A stretch of DNA of 64,000 bases from Limnoperna fortunei (lineage: Eukaryota > Mollusca > Bivalvia > Mytilida > Modiolidae), in NCBI GenBank assembly GCA_944474755.1, contig OX104113.1, positions 67,414,074 to 67,478,073 on the forward strand, given 5' to 3'. Both the position numbers and the translations under genes were made by a program. Below, in pieces: positions 1 through 11,535 of this stretch; within the stretch, counting starts at the first letter, position 1; the number at the start of each line of letters is the position of its first letter. The notes under the pieces were generated by a model, which was not told where the DNA came from, did not search any database, and saw nothing but the letters and a program-made list of their open reading frames with translations.

Positions 1-2776
1 CTTTTCGAATAGGAAAATGAACCATTTTCCTTTTCGACATTCATTTTCCTTTTCGTTATTCAGTTTCCTATTCGCTATCTGAATAGGAAAATGAACCATT
101 TTCCTTTTCGACATTCATTTTCCTTTTCGTTATTCAGTTTCCTATTCGTTATCCGAAAAGGAAAATGAACCATTTTCCTTTTCGACATTCATTTTCCTTT
201 TCGTTATTCAGTTTCCTTTTCGCTTTTCGACATTCATTTTCCTTTTCGTTATTCAGTTTCCTATTCGCTATCTGAATAGGAAAATGAACCATTTTCCTTT
301 TCGACATTCATTTTCCTTTTCGTTATTCAGTTTCCTATTCGCTATCTGAATAGGAAAATGAACCATTTTCCTTTTCGACATTCATTTTCCTTTTCGTTAT
401 TCAGTTTCCTTTTCGCTTTTCGAATAGGAAAATGAACCATTTTCCTTTTCGACATTCATTTTCCTTTTCGTTATTCAGTTTCCTTTTCGCTATCTGAATA
501 GGAAAATGAACCATTTTCCTTTTCGACATTCATTTTCCTTTTCGTTATTCAGTTTCCTATTCGCTATCTGAATAGGAAAATGAACCATTTTCCTTTTCGA
601 CATTCATTTTCCTTTTCGTTATTCAGCTTCCTATTCGTTATCCGAATAGGAAAATGAACCATTTTCCTTTTCTACATTCATTTTCCTTTTCGTTATTCAG
701 TTTCCTTTTCGCTTTTCGAATAGGAAAATGAACCATTTTCCTTTTCGACATTCATTTTCCTTTTCGTTATTCAGTTTCCTTTTCGCTTTTCGAATAGGAA
801 AATGAACCATTGTCCTTTTCGACATTCATTTTCCTTTTCGTTATTCAGTTTCCTATTCGCTATCTGAATAGGAAAATGAACCATTTTCCTTTTCGACATT
901 CATTTTCCTTTTCGTTATTCAGTTTCCTATTCGTTATCCGAATAGGAAAATGTACCATTTTCCTTTTCGACATTCATTTTCCTTTTCGTTATTCAGTTTC
1001 CTTTTCGCTTTTCGAATAGGAAAATGAACCATTTTCCTTTTCGACATTCATTTTCCTTTTCGTTATTCAGTTTCCTATTCGCTATCTGAATAGGAAAATG
1101 AACCATTTTCCTTTTCGACATTCATTTTCCTTTTCGTTATTCAGTTTCCTATTCGTTATCCGAAAAGGAAAATGAACCATTTTCCTTTTCGACATTCATT
1201 TTCCTTTTCGTTATTCAGTTTCCTTTTCGCTTTTCGAATAGGAAAATGAACCATTTTCCTTTTCGACATTCATTTTCCTTTTCGTTATTCAGTTTCCTAT
1301 TCGCTATCTGAATAGGAAAATGAACCATTTTCCTTTTCGACATTCATTTTCCTTTTCGTTATTCAGTTTCCTATTCGCTATCTGAATAGGAAAATGAACC
1401 ATTTTCCTTTTGGACATTCATTTTCCTTTTCGTTATTCAGCTTCCTATTCGTTATCCGAATAGGAAAATGAACCATTTTCCTTTTCGACATTCATTTTCC
1501 TTTTCGTTATTCAGTTTCCTTTTCGCTTTTCGAATAGGAAAATGAACCATTTTCGACATTCATTTTCCTTTTCGTTATTCAGTTTCCTTTTCGCTTTTCG
1601 AATAGGAAAATGAACCATTTTCCTTTTCGACATTCATTTTCCTGTTTCGTTATTCAGTTTCCTTTTCGCTTTTCGAATAGGAAAATGAACCATTTTCCTT
1701 TTCGACATTCATTTTCCTTTTCGTTATTCAGTTTCCTTTTCGCTTCTCGAATAGGAAAATGAACCATTTTCCTTTTCGACATTCATTTTCCTTTTCGTTA
1801 TTCAGTTTCCTTTTCGCTTTTCGAATAGGAAAATGAACCATTTTCCTTTTCGACATTCATTTTCCTTTTCGTTATTCAGCTTCCTATTCGTTATCCGAAT
1901 AGGAAAATGAACCATTTTCCTTTTCGACATTCATTTTCCTTTTCGTTATTCAGTTTCCTTTTCGCTTTTCGAATAGGAAAATGAACCATTTTCCTTTTCG
2001 ACATTCATTTTCCTTTTCGTTATTCAGTTTCCTTTTCGCTTTTCGAATAGGAAAATGAACCATTTTCCTTTTCGACATTCATTTTCCTGTTTCGTTATTC
2101 AGTTTCCTTTTCGCTTTTCGAATAGGAAAATGAACCATTTTCCTTTTCGACATTCATTTTCCTTTTCGTTATTCAGTTTCCTTTTCGCTTTTCGAATAGG
2201 AAAATGAACCATTTTCCTTTTCGACATTCATTTTCCTTTTCGTTATTCAGTTTCCTTTTCGCTTTTCGAATAGGAAAATGAACCATTTTCCTTTTCGACA
2301 TTCATTTTCCTTTTCGTTATTCAGTTTCCTATTCGCTATCTGAATAGGAAAATGAACCATTTTCCTTTTCGACATTCATTTTCCTTTTCGTTATTCAGTT
2401 TCCTATTCGTTATCCGAATAGGAAAATGAACCATTTTCCTTTTCGACATTCATTTTCCTTTTCGTTATTCAGTTTCCTTTTCGCTTTTCGAATAGGAAAA
2501 TGAACCATTTTCCTTTTCGACATTCATTTTCCTTTTCGTTATTCAGTTTCCTATTCGTTATCCGAATAAGAAAATGAACCATTTTCCTTTTCGACATTCA
2601 TTTTCCTTTTCGTTATTCAGTTTCCTTTTCGCTTTTCGAATAGGAAAATGAACCATTTTCCTTTTCGACATTCATTTTACTTTTCGTTATTCAGTTTCCT
2701 TTTCGCTTTTCGAATAGGAAAATGAACCATTTTCCTTTTCGACATTCATTTTCCTTTTCGTTATTCAGTTTCCTCT
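1..2776. repeat. 74-bp satellite array, left copy
   Basis: Roughly 37 head-to-tail copies of a unit of about 74 bp, built from shorter blocks ending in TTTTCCTTTTCG. Each unit contains the dyad GGAAAATGAACCATTTTCC, an 8-bp stem with a 3-nt loop. Two main subtypes differ in the last block (CTTTTCGCTTTTC versus CTATTCGCTATCT). The array runs off the left edge of the window. Short open frames inside it, such as 810-1019, are by-products of the repeat. Confidence 0.95.
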
Positions 2777-3915
2777 TCGGCATTTGAATGTTAAAACGAG
2801 CACGGAAATATACGGTATGTTAACCAGAAGTGGGATTTAATAGCCTGAAGTTTTATATCTTTTGACAGTTATTGTTGTCATGAACTCGAAAACATTTATT
2901 TTCTCAACCTTTGGGATTTTTCAATCCTGATTAGATTTTGGAGAACCTGAACATAATATCTTTTCACTTATTTATTTGGAATGAACACTTAAGCATATGG
3001 TTGGTTAACCAAAAGTTACTTTTTGAATACCGGTGTTTTACACAAGATTGGTCTAAGACTGTGTTCGAAAAAAATCTTTGGGGACCATATACACAGTAAA
3101 ATGAGTTTTGAAGGCAGTTGAAAAATTAATATAATCTTAAAATTTGAAAAATAACGTCTATAGATAAACTTTATTAAGAAACAGCGTGAGAAACAGTTTC
3201 TGCAAGGAGGGAGAACACAAACTTAAACTGTTATATAAGATAATTAACAAATAAGGCTCCTTACTTTCTATGCCTTATTCCAAGTTTAGTTGGCGATAAA
3301 GAAACAACCATTTTACTCGTCATACATGTATTGTGAACGTTCGCACGCGAACAATGATATATTCTGAATATTGTCTTCGCTCTACTATTAGTATTTGGAA
3401 CAACCACTAGATGTCAGCAACTCTCGCTCGCTTGGTGCTTTTAAAAATAAGCGTGAGTCACGTAGTATTGTCAGTCGAAAATATAATTATTCCGGATCTA
3501 GTCTGGGGCAAATACTACACACACGTCTTAGTTGTCGATCGATATGTTTTCAAGTCGATATTTTTGAAATCGACGTAATTTAAAGGGTACATTGTTATAT
3601 TATTATCAATAGATAGTTTATGCATATACTAGTATTTAAATGAATTAAGTTCAATGTTTCTTTTCATAGGTTTACTGTTTTGTTGGTTTGCTGTCTCATG
3701 TACGAAAATTTCACATTTCATTTCAATATTAGCTGAAATTATGAAAACTTTTAATTCAAAAGAAATATATAGGTTAAATAAAAAAAATTAAAAGGCAGAT
3801 AACCAACCATTAAAAATATAAGTTTACGTGTAGACTACATAGAAGACATTTTGCATTTCCCTTAAGAAAGGTTTATACCTGCATATGAGTGTACTAGAGT
3901 GTACTAGTGTGTCAT
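2777..3915. other. AT-rich non-coding stretch inside the palindrome arm
   Basis: No family I recognise. The short frames here (for example 3395-3583, 62 codons) show no motif, and the mirrored copy at 13535-13723 is only the same DNA inverted. Confidence 0.6.
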
Positions 3916-3917
3916 CG

Positions 3918-3995
3918 GTGACATCCCGGTAGTCCGACAGCCTAATAGTCCGACACACAGCCTATCGGTCCGACAGCCCAATAGTCCGACAATGC
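3918..3995. repeat. Short minisatellite (GTCCGACAGCC-like)
   Basis: Four irregular copies of a 17-21-bp unit containing AGTCCGACA. Its inverted copy lies at about 13125-13200 in the right arm. Confidence 0.7.
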
Positions 3996-4589
3996 GTGTA
4001 TATGCAATACTATAAACCTTCAGACACAATCCAAAGAACAATAAATGTTCTATAAATGCACACCTAACTAAGTTGGTTGCTTGGTGGGAATTGCTTAATA
4101 TTAGGAATACTAGCTATGTTTTGGTTATATTACATGTATATGTTACAGGGAATGTGTGTAATTAGGGCTGTTTATAAATGTGCAAATGATGTTAGTTCAT
4201 AGGTTGGTGCATATATGTATACAGTTTCGTTAAGATTTCATTAACTCTGTCTTTCGTGTGTGTCCCTAGTGGTCCGCAGCAGAGTCCAGCTTATTGTAAG
4301 AGGTCGACGATGGAGCATTAGCATCTGATGGCGGTGAAACAGACCACGAAACAATTAAGGAGTGTACCCTAGTTGGCCTAACAGGTTGATCTTCGTTCTC
4401 TTTAAAATTACTGTTCCTTTGTTTTCTATTCCATCCTCATATTTCTCATCATTCCATGTTCATTGTCCGAATTTCTGGATTGTCAATGTCGGGCGGGCGA
4501 TCGCGGAAAATATTTTCGAAGCAGTATTCTCAGCAATAACTATCAAGGCCTCTTGATATTTGGAATGCAGCATCAGCGTGGATTCCTAT

Positions 4590-4762
4590 ACCGTGGGATT
4601 AAATTTCATGCCTACTTCCTGTTTAACGAAATCCGGCTGTTCTTGACTTGGACAGATTTTTATGCCCACGCGACGACAGATAGTTTCACTCATGTCCGTC
4701 CCTCCGTCCGTACAAATTTCCGTCAAGCTTTTCTCAGCGCGTAATAATCGTACATTATGTCA
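4590..4762 (-). repeat. Fragment of the CGTCCGTCC-bearing repeat family
   Basis: Contains CTTCCTGTTT, ATGCCCACGCGACGACAGA, a CGTCCGTC tract and AATTTCCGTCAAGCTTTTCTC. These are the building blocks of the element at 53795-54605, in the opposite orientation. Its partner in the right arm is at about 12355-12530, where the tract is a cleaner (ACGG)n. Confidence 0.65.
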
Positions 4763-4919
4763 TCATCCGGTGCTTAACATTGTTATCGCAAGATTAAAGA
4801 TACATTTACAGATTCAAAACCTAACACTGTTAGAATGTAACTGCCTTTTTATCTAGGGACCGAAAACAGTTTAAGATAACAAGTCAATTTAAGAACATAA
4901 CTTTACCAATATGTTAGAT

Positions 4920-5205
4920 GTTATTTATTTATAGGAAAATCAATCGCACATATTATATTGAAAATATCGTGGAACGCATTAGATGAAACAAGTAATTTTC
5001 ATCACGAGTGATCATATGTTCAATATTCACGATGCGTTACATTAACGAATATTTAATATGTCGCCGAAAACTTGAAGGAAATGTGTTTTGTATGTTCTGC
5101 ATGTTTTGTATTTTTGTGCGTCAATGTTTAATAGCTACATTAATTGTGACGTCACTTCCAGGGTGTGAAATAATTTTTTTTCACATGTGATTTACCAGAA
5201 TTTAT
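4920..5205. repeat. Degenerate palindromic MITE, same family as 31690-32085
   Basis: Shares ATCACGAGTGATCATAT, ATATTCACGATGC and TTCACATGTGATTTACC with the element nested in the Tc1 transposon at 31690-32085. More decayed here. Inverted copy at about 11925-12210. Confidence 0.65.
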
Positions 5206-5584
5206 TTTACTGACAAAAGTCGGTTTTCATCACTCTCAATGTAATAACCTACTTGTAAGAAGGCCTTTTCCATGACCTACACCTGAATCTTAGTGTTTGC
5301 AGACAAGGGAACCCGGTTGGCCGATGCAAAGGAATTGACGAATTGGAAAGATAGCTATAAAATTGCAGATTTATGATGACAAAAAGTATATATTACAGTT
5401 AGTGCAGAAACTGACTTATTGCCAGTATTTTAGAAACCTCTTAAATTATTTTAAATTACATTATTTCTACAATAACAAATACATGTATACGTTAATTATA
5501 GTTTATTACATGGTCAATCAGCCAAACATTTATAAAATATATAAATATCTAAATGTGTTGGTGTTGTAGATTGTGTTTTTTTTA

Positions 5585-5827
5585 ATGCTGTTTAGCGCGA
5601 CTTTCAGCAATTTTCATATATATATATCATTGAGTCCAGTATTTGTCGGGGAGAAAGCGGAGTATATCCTGAAAAGAAACCTAACTTCGGTAGGAACCTG
5701 GCAATTCTTGTAAATGAAGATTGGAGTAGAGCTCGAAGTGAGACTCGAACCCGCAATGTCAATATTGACAGACAACGTGATCAATAGTTCACGAACTGCC
5801 TTACTCACTCGGGCCCCGACGCCCCGG
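5585..5827 (-). mobile_element. tRNA-derived SINE (old copy)
   Basis: Read on the minus strand it starts with a tRNA-like head containing GGCCCGAGTGAGTAAGGCAG and a good polymerase III B box (GGTTCGAGTC, 5742-5751). A body follows that ends near GCTGAAAGTCGCGCTAAACA. The same body follows a better preserved head at 55310-55583. The A box is degenerate and the 3' (TTTG)n tail is lost. It lies in the palindrome arm, so its mirror is at 11295-11535. Not a tRNA gene: no cloverleaf is maintained. Confidence 0.8.
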
Positions 5828-6229
5828 ATGTTGTAGAGCTTTTTTCATCAACACTCCATTACTCCAAATCCGGTTAAAGTCATCTACACCTTGCAAAGGA
5901 AAAATCTTACACTTAAATCATTTCGCAAATGATTACTGGCTGGTGACACCCTCGACACTAACAGTTCCTAAGCAGAGAGGTCTACCCAGTAGTTGCAAAT
6001 AAAAATGTTTTTAAAGATACCAAGGTTATAGTCATCAGCTTAAAAAGTAACGAATTATAATAAACAAAGAAGCAATAAATATATTATGACATAAAGCATA
6101 CGAAAGAAATATATGCTGTCACGGGTACAGAAACACTGAACAAATTTGGCAGAATAACTTGACACCTTTACAAATGGCTTACAATAGAATACAAAAAAAA
6201 TAGCTTCAATGAAGGTAATTTAAAAAAAC

Positions 6230-6720
6230 CGAACACCAAGGAAACTGTCAAAAAAGAAAATCCACAAATCAAAGTCCAAGAAAACGCAACCAAATACACA
6301 GTGCAACTATAGCATGAAAATCCACAAATCTAAGTCCAAGAAAACGCAACCAAATACACAGTGCAACTATAGCATGAAAATCCACAAATCTAAGTCCAAG
6401 AAAACGCAACCAAATACACAGTGCAACTATAGCATGAAAATCCACAAATCTAAGTCCAAGAAAACGCAACCAAATACACAGTGCAACTATAGCATGAAAA
6501 TCCACAAATCTAAGTCCAAGAAAACGCAACCAAATACACAGTGCAACTATAGCATGAAAATCCACAAATCTAAGTCCAAGAAACCGCAATAAAATAAAAA
6601 GTGCAACTACAGCAATGGTCCTGACTAGGTAAAGGCATTTAAAAGAAATGATAGATTAACCCGAGTTTTATTGCATGCCAACCTCCTGTTTCCATGCATG
6701 GAGTGTGTGAGTTGGTGCGC
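6230..6720 (+). repeat. Dispersed repeat, related to 40350-40620
   Basis: Both copies run through CCGAACACC, GAAACTGTCAAAA, TCCACAAATC, GCAATGG-CCTGACT and TTTTAT-GCATGCCAA in the same order. This copy has an internal 60-bp segment amplified sixfold; the copy at 40350 has no expansion. Style and wording resemble a dispersed repeat common in mussel genomes (recognition from memory, not checked). Confidence 0.75.
6258..6602. repeat. 60-bp minisatellite, 6 units
   Basis: Six near-identical 60-bp units containing TCCACAAATCTAAGTCCAAG. Because 60 is a multiple of three and the unit lacks stops in one frame of each strand, both strands show open frames (92 and 106 codons) of 20-residue repeats. 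I see no reason to call either a gene. The right arm carries only four units. Confidence 0.95.
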
Positions 6721-7054
6721 TGAGTAAAATACTAACTTAAGCTTACCTTCAGCTTGGACTAGTCCTGTGTCGCTTAATTCATGATTGTTAACAAAGTTTT
6801 GACTTTCCTGTGAGAAATTAGTTTCTGTATATTACTTTTTATTATTTGTAAATTTTAAAATTTTAATTTCATGTTAGTTATATTTAATCTTCCTTCTTTT
6901 CAAAGAACATTATGTCAATTTGAATTTGTATACAATACTTTGGTTCTTCCTTTTTTCAGTCATAATTTCCTCATTCGACGTTCGTTTCTTATTCTTTTCC
7001 GGTTCTGTCCTGTTTCATTCATCAAAAGTAGCTCACTATTGAGCATTTCTCTTT

Positions 7055-7497
7055 GAGTTTGGGAGAGCGAGCTGATGTCCTTGAGTTGGGGAGAGCGAGC
7101 TGATGTCCTTGAGTTGGGGAGAGCGAGCTGATGTCGTTGAGGTAGGAAGAGCGAGGTGTTGTCCTTAAGTTGGGGAGAGCTAGCTGATGTCTTTGAGTAG
7201 GGGAGAGCGAGCTGATGTCCTTGAGTTGGTGAGAGCGAGCTGATGTCCTTGAGTTGGGAGAGCGAGCTGATGTCCTTGAGTTGGGGAGAGCGAGCTGATG
7301 TCCTTGAGATGAGGAGAGCTAGCTGATATCCTTGAGTTGTGGATAGCGAGTTGATGTCCTTGAGTTGGGGAGAGCGAGCTGATGTCCTTGAGTTAGGAAG
7401 AGAGAGCTGATGTCTTTGAGTTGGGGAGAGCGAGCTGATGTCCTTGAGTTAGGAAGAGAGAGCTGATGTCTTTGAGTTGGGGAGAGCGAGCTGATGT
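7055..7497. repeat. 28-bp minisatellite
   Basis: About 16 units of 28 bp with consensus TTGAGTTGGGGAGAGCGAGC followed by TGATGTCC. Lies in the palindrome spacer and has no copy in the right arm. Confidence 0.95.
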
Positions 7498-8232
7498 TAA
7501 TCGCGCTGAGCTTGTGTCTGGTCTAAATTTTGTAATTCTTTTTTAAGTTAAAGTAAAGTTTTAGATGTAACACATTTGTTTGCCAAAGAATTCGAATCAT
7601 TTGAGTTTTTGAAAATATCTGTTTTACAATGTATATAATTTGAGTTTAACTTTCTTTTTTTCGTGAGTTTATTTACAAATCAAGTGGGTCACTTGATTCT
7701 AATAAATTGGAAATTTACCTTCAGACCTTCATCATATTAATTTTCATATTCAACAATGCTATATTTTATGCACAAGTCGTATTTTATGATCGTTTTCATT
7801 TTAAAATATTCTGAATTGTTTTCTTTACTTGTTTATATTGGGATATAGTTTCAGCTTGAATATATCGAAGATAAGCATATTATGTTCATTAGTTTGACCT
7901 TTCCTATTTTAATTTGTATATTGAAAATATGTTAATTTTTAATGTCCAAGTACCAATGTCGTTTAAGGTCGAATTTCAAACAAATTTGATGCAGGTAGTG
8001 TTAACTTTAATTTAATTAAGTGGAAAGCCTATTAGTCGTAGAACGATAGAACTTATATTTACAGAATAGTTCATGATGCTGATGGCTATATCACAAAAGT
8101 TTGACTGCTCAGGGGTCGTGATATCAACCAAGAAACTGATATTGCACGATCCAATGGCCAGGGTCATATCAGTTTCTTGTCCATATCATGACCCAAGGGC
8201 TGTTACCGAGTTTTCTCCGCAAACACTATTTA
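7498..8232. other. AT-rich stretch with an imperfect 30-bp hairpin
   Basis: Mostly featureless AT-rich DNA. At 8112-8203 an inverted pair (GGGTCGTGATATCAACCAAG against its near complement ending ATATCATGACCC) forms a long imperfect stem, probably a decayed short fold-back element. Confidence 0.6.
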
Positions 8233-9990
8233 CCCTTGTGTTCAGATAAACTCAGAAACCATGACAGATATCAAAAATCTAAAGTGGGGAGAATATTGTC
8301 TGACTTGTGGCCATGATTTGTCATGCAAAAAAAAATTCTTCGATCCACTTCCTGTTTACGCGATTTTGACGCGAAATTTGTCGAAAACGTCAAAGTTGTC
8401 GGATTTACATAAAACTTGGTTTCCAAGTAGATATGAGGGTCCTAATTACATATATCGGATAAAAAAATTTTCGGTCCACGATTTTCAAAATGGCCGCCAT
8501 TGAAGCAGACAATATATGAGAAAAATGTTCCCCTCATTGAGATCTACATTTGATATACAGTGTTGAAAACTGTGCGACAAACCGTTTTCGAGGTTATGGC
8601 CCTTGACAGGTTTCGGCTAAATTTTGTTTTCAATATAACTAAAAAAACCATTAAAAATTGAAGCAGACAATATATCAGAAAAATGTTCCTCTCATTGAGA
8701 TCTACATTTGATATATTATGTCGAAAACTGTGCGACAAACCGTTTTCGAGGTTATGGCCCTTGACAGGTTTCGGCTAAATTTTGTTTTCAATATAACTCA
8801 AAAACCATACAAAATTGAAGCAGACAATATAAAAGAAAAATGTTCCTCTCATTGAGATCTACATTTGATATAATAGTTGAAAAATGTACGACAAACCGTT
8901 TTCAAGGTAATGGCCCTTGACAGGTTTCGCCTAAAAACCATAAAAAAATTGAAGCAGACAATATATCAGAAAAATGTTCCCCTCATTGAGATCTACATGT
9001 GATGTAAAGAGTCGAAAACTGTGCGACAAACCGTTTTCGAGGTTATGGCCCTTGACAGGTTTCTGCTAATCAGTTTTTGCCTTACAACTTTAAAACCGTC
9101 AGAGATAATATAGTAAACATATGGTTTTCGGTTTGTCGCACAGTTTTCAATCTTTTAAATCAAATGTAGATCTCAATGAGAGGAACATTTTTCTGATATA
9201 TTGTCTGCTTAAATTTTTTATGGTTTTTGAGCTATATTGAAAACAAATTTAGCCGAAATGTGTCAAGGGCCATAACCTCGAAAACGGTTTGTCACACAGT
9301 TTTCGAACCTTACTTCAAATGTAGATCTCAATGAGAGGAACATTTTTCTGATATATTGTCTGCTTCAATTTTTTATGGTTTTTGAGTTATTTCGAAAATA
9401 AAATTTAGCCGAAACCTGTCAAGGGCCATAACCTCTAAAAAACGGTTTGTCGCACAGTTTTCGAACCTTTATATCAAATGTAGATCTCAATGAGGAACAT
9501 TTTTCTAATATATTGTCTGCTTCAATTTTTTTATGGTTTTTGAGTTATTTCGAAAACAAAATTTAGCCGAAACCTGTTAAGGGCCATAACCTCTAAAACG
9601 GTTTGTCGCACAGTTTTCAAACCTTTATATCAAATGTAGATCTCAATGAGAGGAACATTTTTCTGATATATTCTCTGCTTCAATTTTTTATGGTTTTTAA
9701 GTTATATTGAAAAAATTTCAATGGCGGCCATTTTGAAAATGGTGGACCGAAAAAATTTTTTGATCCGATACATGTAATTAGGACCCTCATGTCTACTTGG
9801 AAACCAAGTTTTGTGTAAATCGACAACTTTGACGTTTTCGACAAACTTCGCGTCAAAATCGCGTAAACAGGAAGTGGATCGAAGAATGTTTTTTTTGCAT
9901 GACAAATCATCGCCATAAAACCAGCGACATTTTGTACACTTCATATTTTAAGAATCGGTTACGGTTTCTGAGTTTATCTGCTTACAAGGG
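8233..9990. mobile_element. Large fold-back element with internal repeats on both strands
   Basis: Terminal inverted repeats of about 280 bp: the left end begins CCCTTGTGTTCAGATAAACT and the right end closes with AGTTTATCTGCTTACAAGGG. The interior holds about four direct units of 135-158 bp (landmark GAGGTTATGGCCCTTGACAG), then about four units of the same repeat inverted. A flip occurs near 9080-9130. There is no transposase frame, so it is non-autonomous. The frames at 8261-8503 and 9680-9944 are the same terminal repeat read from both ends. Confidence 0.85.
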
Positions 9991-10061
9991 TTTTCGGTTT
10001 TGGGGCAGATAACTCTGTTACTAAAAATAGATCGGTCTAAAAGCATGAGCCCTGTCATTTC

Positions 10062-10170
10062 CGGGTATGACCGATTAATGGTACCAAGTATCGAAATGAT
10101 ATGTCGAGACACTTTTTGGCAAACCCCCGCGGAAGAAGAAAAATAATAATAATAATAATAATAACAATAA
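10062..10170. repeat. Repeat end with (AAT)n tract at the contig edge
   Basis: A GC-richer stretch ends in GCGGAAGAAGAAAA and passes into (AAT)n just before the run of Ns. It resembles the 3' tail of a retroposon. The simple tract may be why the assembly stopped here. Confidence 0.5.
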
Positions 10171-10370
10171 NNNNNNNNNNNNNNNNNNNNNNNNNNNNNN
10201 NNNNNNNNNNNNNNNNNNNNNNNNNNNNNNNNNNNNNNNNNNNNNNNNNNNNNNNNNNNNNNNNNNNNNNNNNNNNNNNNNNNNNNNNNNNNNNNNNNNN
10301 NNNNNNNNNNNNNNNNNNNNNNNNNNNNNNNNNNNNNNNNNNNNNNNNNNNNNNNNNNNNNNNNNNNNNN
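10171..10370. other. Assembly gap, exactly 200 N
   Basis: Two hundred consecutive Ns. The round length suggests a fixed-size scaffolding gap, so the true distance is unknown. Open frames that cross it are meaningless. Confidence 0.99.
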
Positions 10371-10660
10371 AACTAACATGAAATTAAAATTTTAAAATTT
10401 ACAAATAATAAAAAGTAATATACAGAAACTAATTTCTCACAGGAAAGTCAAAACTTTGTTAACAATCATGAATTAAGCGACACAGGACTAGTCCAAGCTG
10501 AAGGTAAGCTTAAGTTAGTATTTTACTCAGCGCACCAACTCACACACTCCATGCATGGAAACAGGAGGTTGGCATGCAATAAAACTTGGGTTAATCTATT
10601 ATTTCTTTTAAATGCCTTTACCTAGTCAGGACCATTGCTGTAGTTGCACTTTTTATTTTA

Positions 10661-10875
10661 TTGCGGTTTCTTGGAATTAGATTTGTGGATTTTCATGCTA
10701 TAGTTGCACTGTGTATTTGGTTGCGTTTTCTTGGACTTAGATTTGTGGATTTTCATGCTATAGTTGCACTGTGTATTTGGTTGCGTTTTCTTGGACTTAG
10801 ATTTGTGGATTTTCATGCTATAGTTGCACTGTGTATTTGGTTGCGTTTTCTTGGACTTTGATTTGTGGATTTTCT
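10661..10875. repeat. 60-bp minisatellite, 4 units (mirror copy)
   Basis: Inverted counterpart of 6258-6602 with two fewer units. The 66-codon frame 10661-10861 is repeat-derived. Confidence 0.93.
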
Positions 10876-11294
10876 TTTTTGACAGTTTCCTTGGTGTTCG
10901 GTTTTTTTAAATTACCTTCATTGAAGCTATTTTTTTTGTATTCTATTGTAAGCCATTTGTAAAGGTGTCAAGTTATTCTGCCAAATTTGTTCAGTGTTTC
11001 TGTACCCGTGACAGCATATATTTCTTTCGTATGCTTTATGTCATAATATATTTATTGCTTCTTTGTTTATTATAATTCGTTACTTTTTAAGCTGATGACT
11101 ATAACCTTGGTATCTTTAAAAACATTTTTATTTGCAACTACTGGGTAGACCTCTCTGCTTAGGAACTGTTAGTGTCGAGGGTGTCACCAGCCAGTAATCA
11201 TTTGCGAAATGATTTAAGTGTAAGATTTTTCCTTTGCAAGGTGTAGATGACTTTAACCGGATTTGGAGTAATGGAGTGTTGATGAAAAAAGCTC

Positions 11295-11535
11295 TACAAC
11301 ATCCGGGGCGTCGGGGCCCGAGTGAGTAAGGCAGTTCGTGAACTATTGATCACGTTGTCTGTCAATATTGACATTGCGGGTTCGAGTCTCACTTCGAGCT
11401 CTACTCCAATCTTCATTTACAAGAATTGCCAGGTTCCTACCGAAGTCAGGATATACTCCGCTTTCTCCCCGACAAATACTGGACTCAATGATATATATAT
11501 ATGAAAATTGCTGAAAGTCGCGCTAAACAGCATTA
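11295..11535 (+). mobile_element. tRNA-derived SINE (mirror copy)
   Basis: Plus-strand mirror of 5585-5827 with B box GGTTCGAGTC near 11376. It lacks the 12-bp segment seen in the left arm. Confidence 0.8.

Larger units (their letters stand above)
1..6879 (+). repeat. Left arm of a giant inverted duplication
   Basis: This stretch, satellite included, recurs in reverse complement at 10371-16830. Base 6879 pairs with 10371, the first base after the N gap. The offset changes by exactly 132 bases towards the outer end. That is explained by two missing 60-bp units in the right arm (four instead of six) and a 12-bp stretch (5672-5683) present only here. Otherwise the arms differ by scattered substitutions. 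Confidence 0.93.

Noticed and set aside
1..2776. CRISPR-like array of regularly spaced repeats
   Set aside because: Units abut with no unique spacers, the context is eukaryotic, and no cas gene is present. It is a satellite.
6269..6592. 106- and 92-codon repeat proteins on opposite strands
   Set aside because: Both come from the same 60-bp unit with a length divisible by three. The unexpanded relative at 40350 has no matching frame.
10101..10376. Open frames across the gap
   Set aside because: They consist mainly of Ns.
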